This document shows, piece after piece, positions 41,301-49,651 of a DNA stretch of 64,000 nt. How positions within the stretch are numbered: position 1 is the stretch's first letter; each line of letters begins with the position of its first letter. Source of the DNA: Microtetraspora niveoalba (GTDB lineage Bacteria; Actinomycetota; Actinomycetes; Streptosporangiales; Streptosporangiaceae); contig NZ_BBYM01000008.1 in NCBI RefSeq assembly GCF_001570405.1, positions 62,001 through 126,000 of the forward strand. Reading direction: 5' to 3'. Position numbers and translations under genes: made by a program. The notes below the pieces were generated by a model. It saw nothing but the letters and a program-made list of their open reading frames with translations, ran no database searches and had not been told where the DNA came from.

Positions 41301-43473
41301 CATCCAGCCCTCCGCCGCGCAACCGCAGCGAGCCGTCCGGCTCGCAGGACACGACGGTCGCGCACTCCTCCGGCAGGAGCCGCTCGTCGTCGTCGATCGC
41401 GACGGTGTAGACCCCGGCCCGGGGGCCCTGCCTGAGCACCTGCGGCATCCCGGGCAGGCCGCGCAGCACCTGGGCGCCGTCGAGAACGACCAGCACGTCG
41501 CAGGGCCGCTCGTCATAGGTCGCGAACGCGGGCTCGGCCGCCTCCTCCGGCCGGGCGCTCCCCGGTCGGCCGAGGTCGCCCCAGCCCGCCGGGCCGCCGG
41601 ACAGCGGCCCGCCGCGCGAGCCCGTGCCGTACGAGCCGGGGCCGTACGAGCCGGTGCCGGGCGCGGCGGGGTCGGCCGGGTCGAGCCGCTCGCCGATGAG
41701 CGCGGCGAGATCGGCGACCCGGCGGGCGGCGGCCTCGGGGTCGGCCCCGACCAGGGCGACCGAGCCGGGGGCGAGGGCGGCGTCCCCGGCCGCCCCCGAA
41801 GGGCCGCCCGAGGCCCCCTCCGCGGCGCAGTGCGGGAGCCAGCGGACCCAGCCCCACCGTTCGGCGGCGTCCGCGTGCGCGCAGAGCACGACGACGGCCA
41901 GGTCCCTGGGGCTGTGCAGGGCCGCCGCCTGCCCGACCAGCCAGCGGGCGGAGCCGAGCGCCGCCTCCCTGGGGCCGGTCACGCCCGCCACGCCGAGCCT
42001 GCGCATCGCGAGGGCGACCGGCACGTTCCGGGAGAGCGGCGGCTCGGGCAGCTCGGCGTCGGCGGGTGTCCCGCGCTCCGGGACGAACCCGACGTCGGCC
42101 GGGAGGTCGGCCAGCCCGACCCGGAGCCGCAGGCTGTCGTGGTCGTGCAGCCGCCGCTCCCACAGGCGGCGGCGCGGCCCGGTCGCGGTCAGCAGGATCT
42201 CCGCGGGGTCGGGGGCGGCGTCCCTGCGGGCCGCCTCGTCCTCCTCGCGCGCCTCCGCCACCTCGGCCTCGAACACCGCGCGCCGCTCCCGGTACGCCCG
42301 GACGGCCTGGCGGTGCTTCTTCCTGCCGTGCCTGCGGTCGCTCGCCCACTGGCCCAGCATGATCAACGGGCTCATCAGCGCGATCAGCAGGAAGTACACC
42401 TGGCGGAACACCACGGCCATGCCCACGCCGAACACCGCGGGCAGCAGCGCGGCCAGCAGGTGCAGCCGGGCGCCCTCCGGGCGTTTCGGCTCGGCGGGCA
42501 CCTCCAGCCGCCGGAGCCGTTCGGGGGAGCGGAGCCGGGGCGGCCGGTTGTAGGCCAGCCCGCCGTCGGGGAGCGCGTCCAGGTGGGCGTCCGGCGGCTC
42601 GACCGGTCCGATGGAGAACACCGAGCCGCCGCAGGTCAGGAGGGCCTGGCGGGCGTCCCTCGATCGTGCCTCCCCGTCGCCGCCGCCCGTGCCCGCCGTC
42701 CCGCGCCCGCCCGCCGCTCGTTCCCCGCGGCCTCTCCCGCCCCGGGGCTCTGTCGCGCTGTCGCCCGTCCGACCGGCTCTGCCCGATCTCCCGGTGCGGC
42801 CGTCCCCGCGAACGTCCCCGGTGTTTCCGGCTTCCTTCGCTTTCCCGGCTTTGCGTGCGGCGCGCCGGGTGGACCGGCCGTACGCCTTCGCGGGGCCCGG
42901 CGGGGTGCGGCGGCGGGCCCACGGGGTCGCCTCGCGTACGGGCTCGCCGTCCAGTTCGAGCCCGGCGGCGGGGTACGCGGGCTCGACGCCGACCCCGTCC
43001 GGCGCGACCCGGATCGTCGCCGCGTGCGGCGGCAGCGCCGGATCGGGAACGGCGATCGCGCACCCGGGGTCGGATCCCACGGTGTGGAGGCCGGGACCGA
43101 GCCGATGGACCGAACCCGCGCCGGGGCCGCCGGCCACCCGCAGCTCGATCACGCCGTCCGGCTCCTCGGCCATCGTCGCCGCCGCCGCGTTTCCGTCGAG
43201 CGCGACCAGGTCGCCGTCGCGGAGCAGCCCGAAGACCCGCGCCGCGGGGTCGAGCGGCCGCCCGTCCACCCACAGCTTCGGCCCCTCGGCCCGGCGCCGC
43301 CGCCCCCGGTCCAGGTCGTACGGCGCTCGCGCGGGCGGCAGCCGTACGACGTTGGACGGGCGGGGCGGCCCGGCGAGCGCGGCGGCCAGCGCCCCGACCG
43401 TGGTGGACTCGTCGCCCTCGACCATCACCTCGCGGTGGCCGTGCTCGGCCACGACGGTGAGCATGATCCGCAT
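38353..43473 (-). CDS. FHA-domain FtsK/SpoIIIE ATPase, EssC-like
   Basis: A 1706-residue protein. Residues 1-95 resemble a ubiquitin-like/FHA-type head; 107-175 look like an FHA domain (LHTVGSDPGCAIAVPDP); a basic Gly-rich linker leads to two membrane helices (about 337-374). Three ATPase domains follow. The first has GTTGAGKS (811-818) and Walker B LVLVIDEF; the second GTARSGRS (1143-1150) and third GPARSGRS (1518-1525) have arginine for the P-loop lysine, so only the first looks active. A repeat-encoded insert (about 1239-1274) sits in domain 2. FHA heads with a WXG100 neighbour recall Firmicute EssC/YukBA rather than actinobacterial EccC. Confidence 0.88.
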   Translation of the reverse strand: MRIMLTVVAEHGHREVMVEGDESTTVGALAAALAGPPRPSNVVRLPPARAPYDLDRGRRRRAEGPKLWVDGRPLDPAARVFGLLRDGDLVALDGNAAAATMAEEPDGVIELRVAGGPGAGSVHRLGPGLHTVGSDPGCAIAVPDPALPPHAATIRVAPDGVGVEPAYPAAGLELDGEPVREATPWARRRTPPGPAKAYGRSTRRAARKAGKAKEAGNTGDVRGDGRTGRSGRAGRTGDSATEPRGGRGRGERAAGGRGTAGTGGGDGEARSRDARQALLTCGGSVFSIGPVEPPDAHLDALPDGGLAYNRPPRLRSPERLRRLEVPAEPKRPEGARLHLLAALLPAVFGVGMAVVFRQVYFLLIALMSPLIMLGQWASDRRHGRKKHRQAVRAYRERRAVFEAEVAEAREEDEAARRDAAPDPAEILLTATGPRRRLWERRLHDHDSLRLRVGLADLPADVGFVPERGTPADAELPEPPLSRNVPVALAMRRLGVAGVTGPREAALGSARWLVGQAAALHSPRDLAVVVLCAHADAAERWGWVRWLPHCAAEGASGGPSGAAGDAALAPGSVALVGADPEAAARRVADLAALIGERLDPADPAAPGTGSYGPGSYGTGSRGGPLSGGPAGWGDLGRPGSARPEEAAEPAFATYDERPCDVLVVLDGAQVLRGLPGMPQVLRQGPRAGVYTVAIDDDERLLPEECATVVSCEPDGSLRLRGGGLDAIGPIRADRVSVSWAERLGRALAPLRDVSRDDQTSVLPESVRLLDLVDADGVAGRWGRSTRAVIGVGPDGPFEIDISRDGPHALIAGTTGAGKSELLQTLICSLAVANRPDEMTFVLIDYKGGAAFKECVRLPHTVGMVTDLDGHLTQRALASLAAEIRRRERLLLAAGAKDIEDYQSSRDAPLPRLVLVIDEFAAMVSELPDFMDGLVDIARRGRSLGIHLVLATQRPGGVVTADIQANTSLRIALRVTDARESADVIDAPDAAHISKATPGRCYVRSGSAQPVAVQAARIGGRTPDGRDGAGNGNGGALRVIDLPWRALGHPLPAAAEGAATSGTDLALLVDAIDAAARGIPRRPSPWLPPLPETVTLSPERGVDGRPPEPGGVPSLPFGLTDLPWRQARGPLALDLERGGHLLIAGTARSGRSTALRTIAGSVAAWASPEDVHLHAIDCGSGALLPLVGLPHCGAVVTRDQLDRVERLLSRLREEVGRRQQLLAEAGYASLAEARAAFAAGGVSDDMSGGVSGDMSGGASGDMSGGASGDMPGDMSVGTGGGGTGDRPSRAGAAGSGGTARFGGAAGATPVGRLPWLVLLLDRWEGYVAAFENYDYGRLLDALLQLLREGPAVGLRAVVTSDRSGLLGQISTVFDERLVLRLADPADYGLAGLPVKDLPSSLPPGRALSLGEHGLVESQIALLADDPSGPAQVAALQALARTAPARFGGDPERWGTWAWRSAPPLRVDALPVRVTAAQAAELAPAFEAPSPLWVLLGVGGDALEPLGLDLLAQGPGAVVGGPARSGRSSCLVTAARSLTGRGTPVLVVTPRRSPLREMSGAPGVLAVLDGNARNVAGGEPDGFGGLPGAQDPRTLLEGRREYVVIVDDAELISPDSPLGLALEEILRTARDGEHALLIAGATGDLATAYRGFTAEARKSRTGLLLSVQSPADGDLFGVRLPRGAVGGPPGRGLLVTSGTVTPIQAALPA
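39670..39765. repeat. 24-bp tandem repeat inside the FHA-FtsK gene
   Basis: Four copies of a 24-bp unit (CATGTCACCGGAAGCGCCTC plus CGGA) start at 39670, 39694, 39718 and 39742, with a partial copy before them. The unit is a multiple of three and encodes GASGDMSG-type repeats in a loop of the second ATPase domain, so copy number can change without breaking the frame. Confidence 0.9.
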
Positions 43474-43924
43474 TCCCAGACTCCCAAGGGCCGCCTTCCG
43501 GGGAGAAGGCGGGTCGCCGTCGCGTCACCCGTTCGCTCAGGGCGCCGCCGGACCGGCTCGTGGCCGAGAAGATCGCGGGAGCGGCCCGAGCCGGGACTCC
43601 CCGCCGGGATCCGGTGACGGCGCCGCCGACTCCCGCGCGGCGCTCCTGCCGGAACTCCTGCGACGAGCCGGTGTCACCCTCCCGGTAGAGCCGGACGGCC
43701 GGCGCTCCGGAACCGGAAAGGGCCCCCTTCCCGGGGAGTGTCCCTCGGAGGCGGCGCCGCGTGAAAAGGGCTCCGCCGAGGACGGGGCGCCAAGGACAAC
43801 GTAGCGGGGCCGTCCCCGGTTATCTCCTCGTTCCCCTGGAAACACCGGACGCCTTTCCCCGCCGTACGGCCGAGGCGCGTACCGGCATGTGGGACCGATG
43901 CGATCTATGCGGACAGAGTGCTTC

Positions 43925-43957
43925 TTATCACGAAATTCAACCACAGGAAAGTGATAA
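43925..43957. promoter_or_regulatory. Inverted repeat TTATCAC/GTGATAA upstream of the Tad operon
   Basis: TTATCAC at 43925-43931 is the exact reverse complement of GTGATAA at 43951-43957, 19 bases apart, so centres are 26 bp apart. In this AT-rich island it could be an operator for two half-sites or a hairpin in a long leader. It lies about 215 bp before the first Tad start codon. Confidence 0.4.
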
Positions 43958-44019
43958 TGGTAAACAAGCATCGATCAATCGGGCATTGACACCGGTATTC
44001 CTAACGGATAAGCATGGAA

Positions 44020-44034
44020 GGCCGGTTTCCGGCC
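44020..44034. other. Small hairpin in the Tad leader
   Basis: GGCCGG (44020-44025) and CCGGCC (44029-44034) form a 6-bp stem with a TTT loop, 137 bp upstream of the first Tad gene. If the transcript starts upstream it would fold in the leader. Confidence 0.3.
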
Positions 44035-44170
44035 ACACGGCAGCGCGTTGGTGTCCATAATGGTGTCAATTCTGTAATTCGAACTGACCAATACTGCGGA
44101 TGAAGGCGCGACCGTTAATCCGGCCCTCATTTCAGTAGCGGAAGCGATCGTCCTTGGGAGTCCCCCACCC

Positions 44171-44857
44171 ATGAGGATCAGCGACAAGCCCGCCTCCGAC
44201 GGACGCGTACCGGCGAACGAGCGGCCCGGGCTGTCCGGACCGGCCTCGCGGGGGCTTCCCGTGCCGCCGCGCGAGCGCAAGCCCGCGCTCGCCGCGCTCG
44301 CCGTCCTCCTCATCCTCGGCGGGGCGCTGGCCACCACGCTCCTCGTCCTGCGCAGCGGCGACCGCGTCTCGGCCGTGGGCATCGTGCAGCGGGTGGGCGC
44401 GGGGCAGCTCGTCCCGGCCTCCGCCATCAAGGAGGTCGAGATCGCCGACACCGGCATCGACTACGTTCCCTGGCGCTACCGGGCCGAGGTGGTGAAGACC
44501 TACGCCGCCGTCACCCTGCTCCCCGGCACGCTGCTGACCACCCCCATGGTCACGAAATCGAGCGAGGAGCTCGGCCCCGGCAAGGCCATCGTGGGCCTCT
44601 CGCTCCGGGCCGGACAGGCCCCGGTCGGCATGGGCAAGGGCGACGTCGTCCAGGTGATCTACGTACCGGCGAGCGGCAAGGGGGCGGCCGAGCAGCGGGT
44701 GCTCGCGCCCGCCGCCCGCGTCCACAGCATCGGCGCCCCCGGGAGGTCCGGCGGCGGCCTGGTCTCGGTGGTCGTGGACGCGTCCGTCTCGCCCGCCGTC
44801 GCCGCGTACGCCTCCAGCGGCGAGATCGCGCTGGTCGTGCTCCCGGGAGCCGGGTGA
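44171..44857 (+). CDS. SAF-domain (CpaB/RcpC-like) Tad pilus assembly protein
   Basis: A 228-residue protein: a 36-residue cytosolic Pro/Arg-rich segment, one membrane helix (about 39-60), then an extracytoplasmic SAF-like domain (VQRVGAGQLVPASAIKEVEI; LPGTLLTTPMV) and a CpaB C-terminal part (GMGKGDVVQVIYVP). CpaB/RcpC proteins assist the Tad machine at the cell surface. It is the first gene of the operon and ends one base before tadZ. Confidence 0.8.
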   Translation: MRISDKPASDGRVPANERPGLSGPASRGLPVPPRERKPALAALAVLLILGGALATTLLVLRSGDRVSAVGIVQRVGAGQLVPASAIKEVEIADTGIDYVPWRYRAEVVKTYAAVTLLPGTLLTTPMVTKSSEELGPGKAIVGLSLRAGQAPVGMGKGDVVQVIYVPASGKGAAEQRVLAPAARVHSIGAPGRSGGGLVSVVVDASVSPAVAAYASSGEIALVVLPGAG

Positions 44858-44858
44858 C

Positions 44859-45683
44859 GTGGCCCTCATCGTCCTCGCCGCCGACAAGGGGGCGCCCGGA
44901 GTGACGACCGCGGCGACCGCCCTCGGGGCGGTCTGGCCGCGCCCGGTGCTGCTGGCCGAGTGCGACCCGTCCGGCGGCGACCTCGCCTACCGGCTGCCCG
45001 CCGAGGACGGCGGCGTGCTGAACCCCGCACGCGGCCTGCTCAGCCTGGGCGCCGTCGCCAGGCGCGGGCTGCACGCCGACCAGATCCAGGAGCACACGCA
45101 GAAGCTCGTCGGCGGCCTGGACGTCCTCACCGGGCTGACCCACGGTGAGCAGGCCGGGGGCCTGACCTGGTTGTGGGGGCCGCTCGGCCGGTCGCTGGCC
45201 GCGCTGCCGCACGCCGACGTGCTCGCCGACTGCGGCCGCCTCGGCGGGCACCCGCAGATGGGCGAACTCGTCGCCGAGGCCGCCCAGGTCGTGCTCTTCA
45301 CCCGGCCGAGCCTCGACCACGTCGCCCACCTGCGCGAACGGCTGGCCCTGATGGACGGGCGGCCCGTCGTGGTCGTGATCGCCGACCCCCGGTCGTACCG
45401 CGCCTCGGTCGAGGAGGTCCGGCGCATCGTCGCGCCGTGGGACGTCGCCTTCGTCGCCGGCCTCGCGCACGACCCCAAGGGCGCCGAGCTGCTGCGCGGC
45501 CAGTGGGGCGGGCGGCTCGACCGCAGCCTGCTGATCCGCACCGCGCGCGAGCTCGCCGGACGGCTGGTCGCGCTGCTCGCCCCGCGGGACCCCCGGGACC
45601 CGCGTGACAACCAGTGGGATCCGCGGGAGCGGGACGCGCGGCCGGAGCGCGGCGGAGCCGACCGCAGCGGGGCGGGCCGATGA
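44859..45683 (+). CDS. tadZ: TadZ/CpaE-like ParA-MinD ATPase with degenerate P-loop
   Basis: A 274-residue ParA/MinD-fold protein. The deviant Walker A is KGAPGVTT (10-17) where KGGxGKTT is expected, so the P-loop lysine is valine. ECDPSGGDLAYRL follows as switch I, and the end is an Arg/Asp-rich tail. TadZ proteins localise the Tad machine and often have atypical ATPase motifs. GTG start immediately after the CpaB-like stop; the stop overlaps tadA (ATGA). Confidence 0.83.
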   Translation: MALIVLAADKGAPGVTTAATALGAVWPRPVLLAECDPSGGDLAYRLPAEDGGVLNPARGLLSLGAVARRGLHADQIQEHTQKLVGGLDVLTGLTHGEQAGGLTWLWGPLGRSLAALPHADVLADCGRLGGHPQMGELVAEAAQVVLFTRPSLDHVAHLRERLALMDGRPVVVVIADPRSYRASVEEVRRIVAPWDVAFVAGLAHDPKGAELLRGQWGGRLDRSLLIRTARELAGRLVALLAPRDPRDPRDNQWDPRERDARPERGGADRSGAGR

Positions 45684-46999
45684 GCGGGCAACGGGCTGGC
45701 GTCGACCACGCGCTGGTCAAGCGCTTCCGCCAGGAGGTCGGCGACCGGCTGGCCCACCAGCGGCGGCTCGACCAGGCGAGCGGCATCCCCCCGATGAGCG
45801 GCGAGGACGAGCGGCAGTTCGCCCGCGCCCTGATCGCCCAGGTCCTGGAGGAGTACGCGAGGGGCGAGATCGGCGTCGGCCGCACCCCGCCCAGCGCCGA
45901 AGAGGAGGAGGCGCTCGCCGCCGGCATCCACGCCGCGCTGTTCGGCGTCGGCCGCCTCCAGCCGTTCCTCGACGACCCCGAGGTCGAGAACATCGACATC
46001 AACGGCTGCGACCGGGTGTTCGTGAGCTACGCCGACGGCCAGGAGGTCGCCCACGAGCCCGTCGCCGACTCCGACGAGGAGCTGATCGAGCTCATCCAGA
46101 TCCTCGCGGCGTACTCCGGCCTGTCGTCCCGGCCGTTCGACACCGCGAACCCGCAGCTCGACCTGCGCCTGCCCGACGGGTCCCGCCTGTCGGCCGTCAT
46201 GGACGTCACCGTACGGCCCGCCGTGTCCATCCGCCGGGCCCGCCTCGGCAAGGTGTTCCTCAGCGACCTGGTGGGCAACGGCACGCTCGCCCCCGAGCTG
46301 GGCCGGTTCCTCGCCGCCGCCGTCGCCGCGCGCAAGAACATCATGATCGCCGGCTCGACGAACGCGGGGAAGACGACCCTCCTGCGCGCCCTCGCCAACG
46401 AGATCCCCACCGGCGAGCGGCTCATCACCGTCGAGCGCGCGCTCGAACTCGGCCTCGACCAGTTCCCCGAGCTGCACCCCAACGTGGTCGCGTTCGAGCA
46501 GCGCCTGCCCAACTCCGAGGGCCGGGGCGAGATCACCATGGCCGAGCTGGTTCGGCGGTCGCTGCGCATGAACCCTTCCCGCGTGATCGTCGGTGAGGTC
46601 CTCGGCGACGAGATCGTCACCATGCTCAACGCGATGACGCAGGGCAACGACGGCTCGCTGTCCACGATCCACGCCAACTCCTCGATGGAGGTCTTCAACC
46701 GCATCGCGACGTACGCGCTGCAGGCCGACGAGCGGCTCCCCATCGAGGCGACCCACATGCTGATCGCGGGCGCGATCGACTTCGTCGTCTTCATCGAGAA
46801 GCGCAACGACTACCACCGCGGCGGAACGCTCCGGCGCTTCGTCTCCAGCGTCCGCGAGGTCACCGGCTGCGACGGGCGGGTGTTGTCCTCGGAGGTCTTC
46901 ACCGCCGCCGGCGACCGCGTCGTCCCGCACGCCCCGATCTCCTGCCTGGACGAGTTGGCGGCGCACGGCTACGACCCCACCCGGGAGGTGTGGCGCTGA
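45680..46999 (+). CDS. tadA: TadA/CpaF secretion ATPase
   Basis: A 439-residue type II/IV secretion ATPase. An N-terminal helical domain (to about 130) is followed by the RecA-like core: Walker A GSTNAGKTTLL (about 223), the Asp box around ITVERALELGLDQ, Walker B RVIVGEVLGDEI, and the His box TIHANSS. It powers assembly of the Flp pilus. The ATG overlaps the tadZ stop, and the stop overlaps the tadB start (TGATG). Confidence 0.95.
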   Translation: MSGQRAGVDHALVKRFRQEVGDRLAHQRRLDQASGIPPMSGEDERQFARALIAQVLEEYARGEIGVGRTPPSAEEEEALAAGIHAALFGVGRLQPFLDDPEVENIDINGCDRVFVSYADGQEVAHEPVADSDEELIELIQILAAYSGLSSRPFDTANPQLDLRLPDGSRLSAVMDVTVRPAVSIRRARLGKVFLSDLVGNGTLAPELGRFLAAAVAARKNIMIAGSTNAGKTTLLRALANEIPTGERLITVERALELGLDQFPELHPNVVAFEQRLPNSEGRGEITMAELVRRSLRMNPSRVIVGEVLGDEIVTMLNAMTQGNDGSLSTIHANSSMEVFNRIATYALQADERLPIEATHMLIAGAIDFVVFIEKRNDYHRGGTLRRFVSSVREVTGCDGRVLSSEVFTAAGDRVVPHAPISCLDELAAHGYDPTREVWR

Positions 47000-47952
47000 T
47001 GCCCGCCGGACTGCTCGATCCGCTGGTGCTGACGGCCGGGGCGCTGACCGGCGGCGGCCTGTTCCTCCTCTTCCTCGCCCTGTACGGCCTGCGCCCCCGG
47101 CCCGCCGGGCCCGACCGGAAGGCGGCCCGCCGCGAGCTGCTCCGGACCCTCTCCACCCGCACCGCCATCGCCGTGATCACCGGAGTCGTCGTCCTGCTGG
47201 TGACGGGGTGGCCGGTCATGGGCGTGGGCGCCGTGCTCCTCGTCCTCGCCTGGCGCGGCCTCACCGGCGGGGCGGCCGACGAGCGGGCGGCCATGCGGCG
47301 GCTCGAAGGGCTCGCCGCGTGGACCGAGTCGCTGCGCGACACCATCGCCGGAGCGGCCGGGCTCGAACAGGCCATCCCCTCCTCCATCCGGGCGGCCGCG
47401 CCCATGCTCCGGCCCCATCTGCTCGCCCTCGTCGACCGGCTGCACTCCCGCATGCCGCTCGCCGACGCGCTGCGCCTGTTCGCCGACGAGCTCGACGACC
47501 CCTCCGCCGACCTCGTCGTCGCGGCGCTGATCCTCAACTCGCGGCTGCGCGGTCCCGGCCTGCGCGACGTGCTGTCCGCGCTGGCCGTGTCCGCCCGCGA
47601 GGAGCTCGACATGCGGCGCCGGGTCGAGGCCGAGCGCCGCTCCACCCGCAAGAGCGTCCAGATCGTGGTCGGCACGGCACTCGCCTTCGCCGCCGCGCTG
47701 GTGGTCTTCAACCGCTCGTACGTCGCCGAGTACGGCACCCTGCTCGGCCAGGCCGTCCTCGTCGTGGTCGCGGGACTGTTCGGCGCGGGGTTCGCGTGGA
47801 TGCGCCGGCTGGCCCGCTTCGACAAGCCCGCCCGGATCCTCGCGCCGTACGCGTCGGCCACGGGCGGCAGCCTGCGCGACGGCGGTCGGGACGCGGACGA
47901 CCACGGGGACGAGCGGGGCGACCATCCGCTCCGGACGGGAGGCGTGCGATGA
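46999..47952 (+). CDS. tadB: TadB, inner-membrane platform protein
   Basis: A 317-residue T2SSF-domain protein: membrane helices at about 10-28, 50-85 (two), 225-245 and 255-275, and the cytosolic helical T2SSF domain between them (about 95-215), with WTESLRDTIAGAAGLEQAI. It forms the platform contacted by TadA together with TadC. The ATG at 46999 has GGGAGG 10 bases upstream; an earlier GTG at 46990 has no room for a ribosome site. Confidence 0.9.
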   Translation: MPAGLLDPLVLTAGALTGGGLFLLFLALYGLRPRPAGPDRKAARRELLRTLSTRTAIAVITGVVVLLVTGWPVMGVGAVLLVLAWRGLTGGAADERAAMRRLEGLAAWTESLRDTIAGAAGLEQAIPSSIRAAAPMLRPHLLALVDRLHSRMPLADALRLFADELDDPSADLVVAALILNSRLRGPGLRDVLSALAVSAREELDMRRRVEAERRSTRKSVQIVVGTALAFAAALVVFNRSYVAEYGTLLGQAVLVVVAGLFGAGFAWMRRLARFDKPARILAPYASATGGSLRDGGRDADDHGDERGDHPLRTGGVR

Positions 47953-48887
47953 CCGAGCCCGCGCTGGCGGGAGCCGTACTGGGGCTGGGGCTCTTCCTGC
48001 TCTTCCGCGCGCTGTTCCCGCCCCGGCCCGGCCTGTTCGCCCGGCTGACCGCCCTCGACCTGGCCCGCGCCGGAGCGGCCCAGCAGAAGGCGCCGCTCAT
48101 CGCCCCCGACGAGCACGTCAGCGCGTTCCGCCGCGACCTCGGCCTGCGGCTCGCCCGCCTCTACGCCGCCAGGGGGTGGGAGGCGCGGTCCGTCCGCGCC
48201 GACCTGGCGCTGCTCGGCAAGTCCTTCGAGGGCTTCCTCGCGACGAAGGTCCTGCTCGCGGCGGCAGGGCTCCTGGTGTTCCCCCTCCTCGTGGGCTGGC
48301 TCGCGCTGATGGGGTGGGGCCTGTCGCTGAGCATCCCGCTCTGGTCCGCGCTGGCGGCCTCCGCGGTCTTCTTCCTGCTGCCCGACATGCAGATCCGGCG
48401 CGACGCCGGGGTGCGCCGCCGCGACTTCCGGCACGCGGTCGGCGCGTTCCTCGACCTCGTCGCGATGAACCTCGCGGGCGGCCGCGGCGTCCCCGAGGCG
48501 CTGATGATGGCGGTCGCCGTCGGCAGCCCCGGCGGGACCCCCGGTACGGGCGCCAACTGGGCGATGGAACGCATCCGCGAGGCGCTCGGCAACGCCCGCA
48601 TCGTCGGCATCACGCCGTGGCAGGCGCTCGGCCAGCTCGGCGACGAGATCAACGTGGACGAGCTGCGCGACCTGTCCGCCGCGCTCGGCCTGGTCGCCGA
48701 CGACGGCGCCAAGGTCCGCTCCTCGCTCACGGCGCGCGCCGCCACGCTCCGGAGGCGGGAGCTCGCCGAGGTCGAGGGCAAGGCGGGGGAGCGGTCCCAG
48801 TCGATGCTGGTCGCCCAGCTCCTGTTGTGCGCCGGTTTCGTGGTCTTTCTCAGTTTCCCGGCGGCCATGAAGATGTTGGGGGCGTAG
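47949..48887 (+). CDS. tadC: TadC, inner-membrane platform protein
   Basis: A 312-residue T2SSF-domain protein with an N-terminal membrane helix, two central helices (about 96-140), the motif FLDLVAMNLAGGRGVPEAL in the cytosolic domain and a C-terminal membrane helix (about 285-308). ATG overlaps the tadB stop (ATGA). The Flp pilin gene starts at the next base after its stop. Confidence 0.9.
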   Translation: MTEPALAGAVLGLGLFLLFRALFPPRPGLFARLTALDLARAGAAQQKAPLIAPDEHVSAFRRDLGLRLARLYAARGWEARSVRADLALLGKSFEGFLATKVLLAAAGLLVFPLLVGWLALMGWGLSLSIPLWSALAASAVFFLLPDMQIRRDAGVRRRDFRHAVGAFLDLVAMNLAGGRGVPEALMMAVAVGSPGGTPGTGANWAMERIREALGNARIVGITPWQALGQLGDEINVDELRDLSAALGLVADDGAKVRSSLTARAATLRRRELAEVEGKAGERSQSMLVAQLLLCAGFVVFLSFPAAMKMLGA

Positions 48888-49142
48888 ATGCTCACCTATT
48901 TGATCGCGATGCTGCACGTGCGGATCGAGCGCGCCCGTAACGCGCCGAGCAAGGGGGCCTCGGCCGTCGAATGGGTGATCATCACGGCGATCATCGCCGG
49001 GGTCGCCCTCGGCCTGGCCACCCTCATCAAGAACCTGGTCTCCCAGAGGGAGGCCGACATCACCTCCAACTTCGGAGGTGGCGGTGGCGGTGGTGGCGGT
49101 GGCGGCGACGGGGGAGGCGTCTTCACCGGAGGCGACCAGTGA
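48888..49142 (+). CDS. Flp-type prepilin
   Basis: An 84-residue pilin precursor. The leader ends PSKG, and GASAVEWVIITAIIAG gives cleavage after Gly23 with Glu at mature position 5, followed by the hydrophobic helix. The last 30 residues are a run of glycines ending GGVFTGGDQ, unusual for Flp pilins. It is the likely major pilus subunit. A dedicated prepilin peptidase (TadV) is not encoded in the window and must act from elsewhere. Stop overlaps the next gene (GTGA). Confidence 0.88.
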   Translation: MLTYLIAMLHVRIERARNAPSKGASAVEWVIITAIIAGVALGLATLIKNLVSQREADITSNFGGGGGGGGGGGDGGGVFTGGDQ

Positions 49143-49651
49143 CGGGCGACGCCCGTGCTCGTGCCGGAAGGACGCCGCCCGCGCGCGCGGCCCGCTCCAC
49201 GCCTTCGCCACGGCGCGCCCGGCGCCGCCCGCATGGCGGCCATGGGGGCGAGCGCGGGGCGACGGTCATCGAGCTGGCCATGATCATGCCGGTCGTGCTG
49301 GCCGTGGTGCTGCTGGTCGTGCAGGTCGCGCTCTGGTTCCACGGGCGGCAGGTGGCCGACGCCGCGGCCAGGGAAGGGGCCAGGATAGCCCGCGCCGCCG
49401 GGACGTCGGAAAGCTGGCAGGGCGACGCCGAGGCCAAGGCCGAGCAGATCGTGCGGGCCGTCGGGCCCCGCGTCCTCCAGGGCGCGACGGCACGTGCCTG
49501 GGAGCGTGGCGACCAGCGCGGCGTGGAGGTCACCGGCAGCGCCGTACAGGTGGTGCCGCTGCTGCCCGAGCTGGCCTTCACCGTGACGGCGAGCTTCGGC
49601 GGCCCGGTCGAGTGCTTCCGCCCCGACGACGGTTCGGACGGCTGCCAGTGA
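49139..49651 (+). CDS. TadE-like pseudopilin 1
   Basis: A 170-residue protein with a 40-residue Arg/Pro-rich cytosolic leader, then GERGATVIELAMIMPVV: a prepilin-type site with cleavage after Gly and Glu at +5, and a membrane helix. The soluble part is alpha/beta and has a single cysteine near the end (VECFRP) with another at GCQ. GTG start overlaps the pilin stop. TadE proteins are minor pilins. Confidence 0.82.
   Translation: MTGDARARAGRTPPARAARSTPSPRRARRRPHGGHGGERGATVIELAMIMPVVLAVVLLVVQVALWFHGRQVADAAAREGARIARAAGTSESWQGDAEAKAEQIVRAVGPRVLQGATARAWERGDQRGVEVTGSAVQVVPLLPELAFTVTASFGGPVECFRPDDGSDGCQ

Larger units (their letters stand above)
43474..44170. other. Long intergenic region upstream of the Tad operon
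   Basis: About 700 bp between divergent genes with no convincing CDS. The left half is ordinary GC-rich spacer. The right half (about 43900-44130) is markedly AT-rich, and holds a 7-bp inverted repeat (43925-43957), a small hairpin (44020-44034) and presumably the promoters of the Tad operon. Candidate ORFs here (43537-43971 minus, 43761-44060 plus) have shadow-like Arg/Pro/Ser composition over the GC-rich half. Confidence 0.5.

Noticed and set aside
43537-43971. Minus-strand ORF of 144 codons upstream of the FHA-FtsK gene
   Set aside because: Pro/Arg/Ser/Gly composition typical of non-coding GC-rich DNA, no ribosome site and no domain.
43761-44060. ORF with a CxxC motif upstream of the Tad operon
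   Set aside because: It crosses the border between GC-rich and AT-rich spacer, lacks codon bias on either side and has no ribosome site; the CxxC is probably chance.
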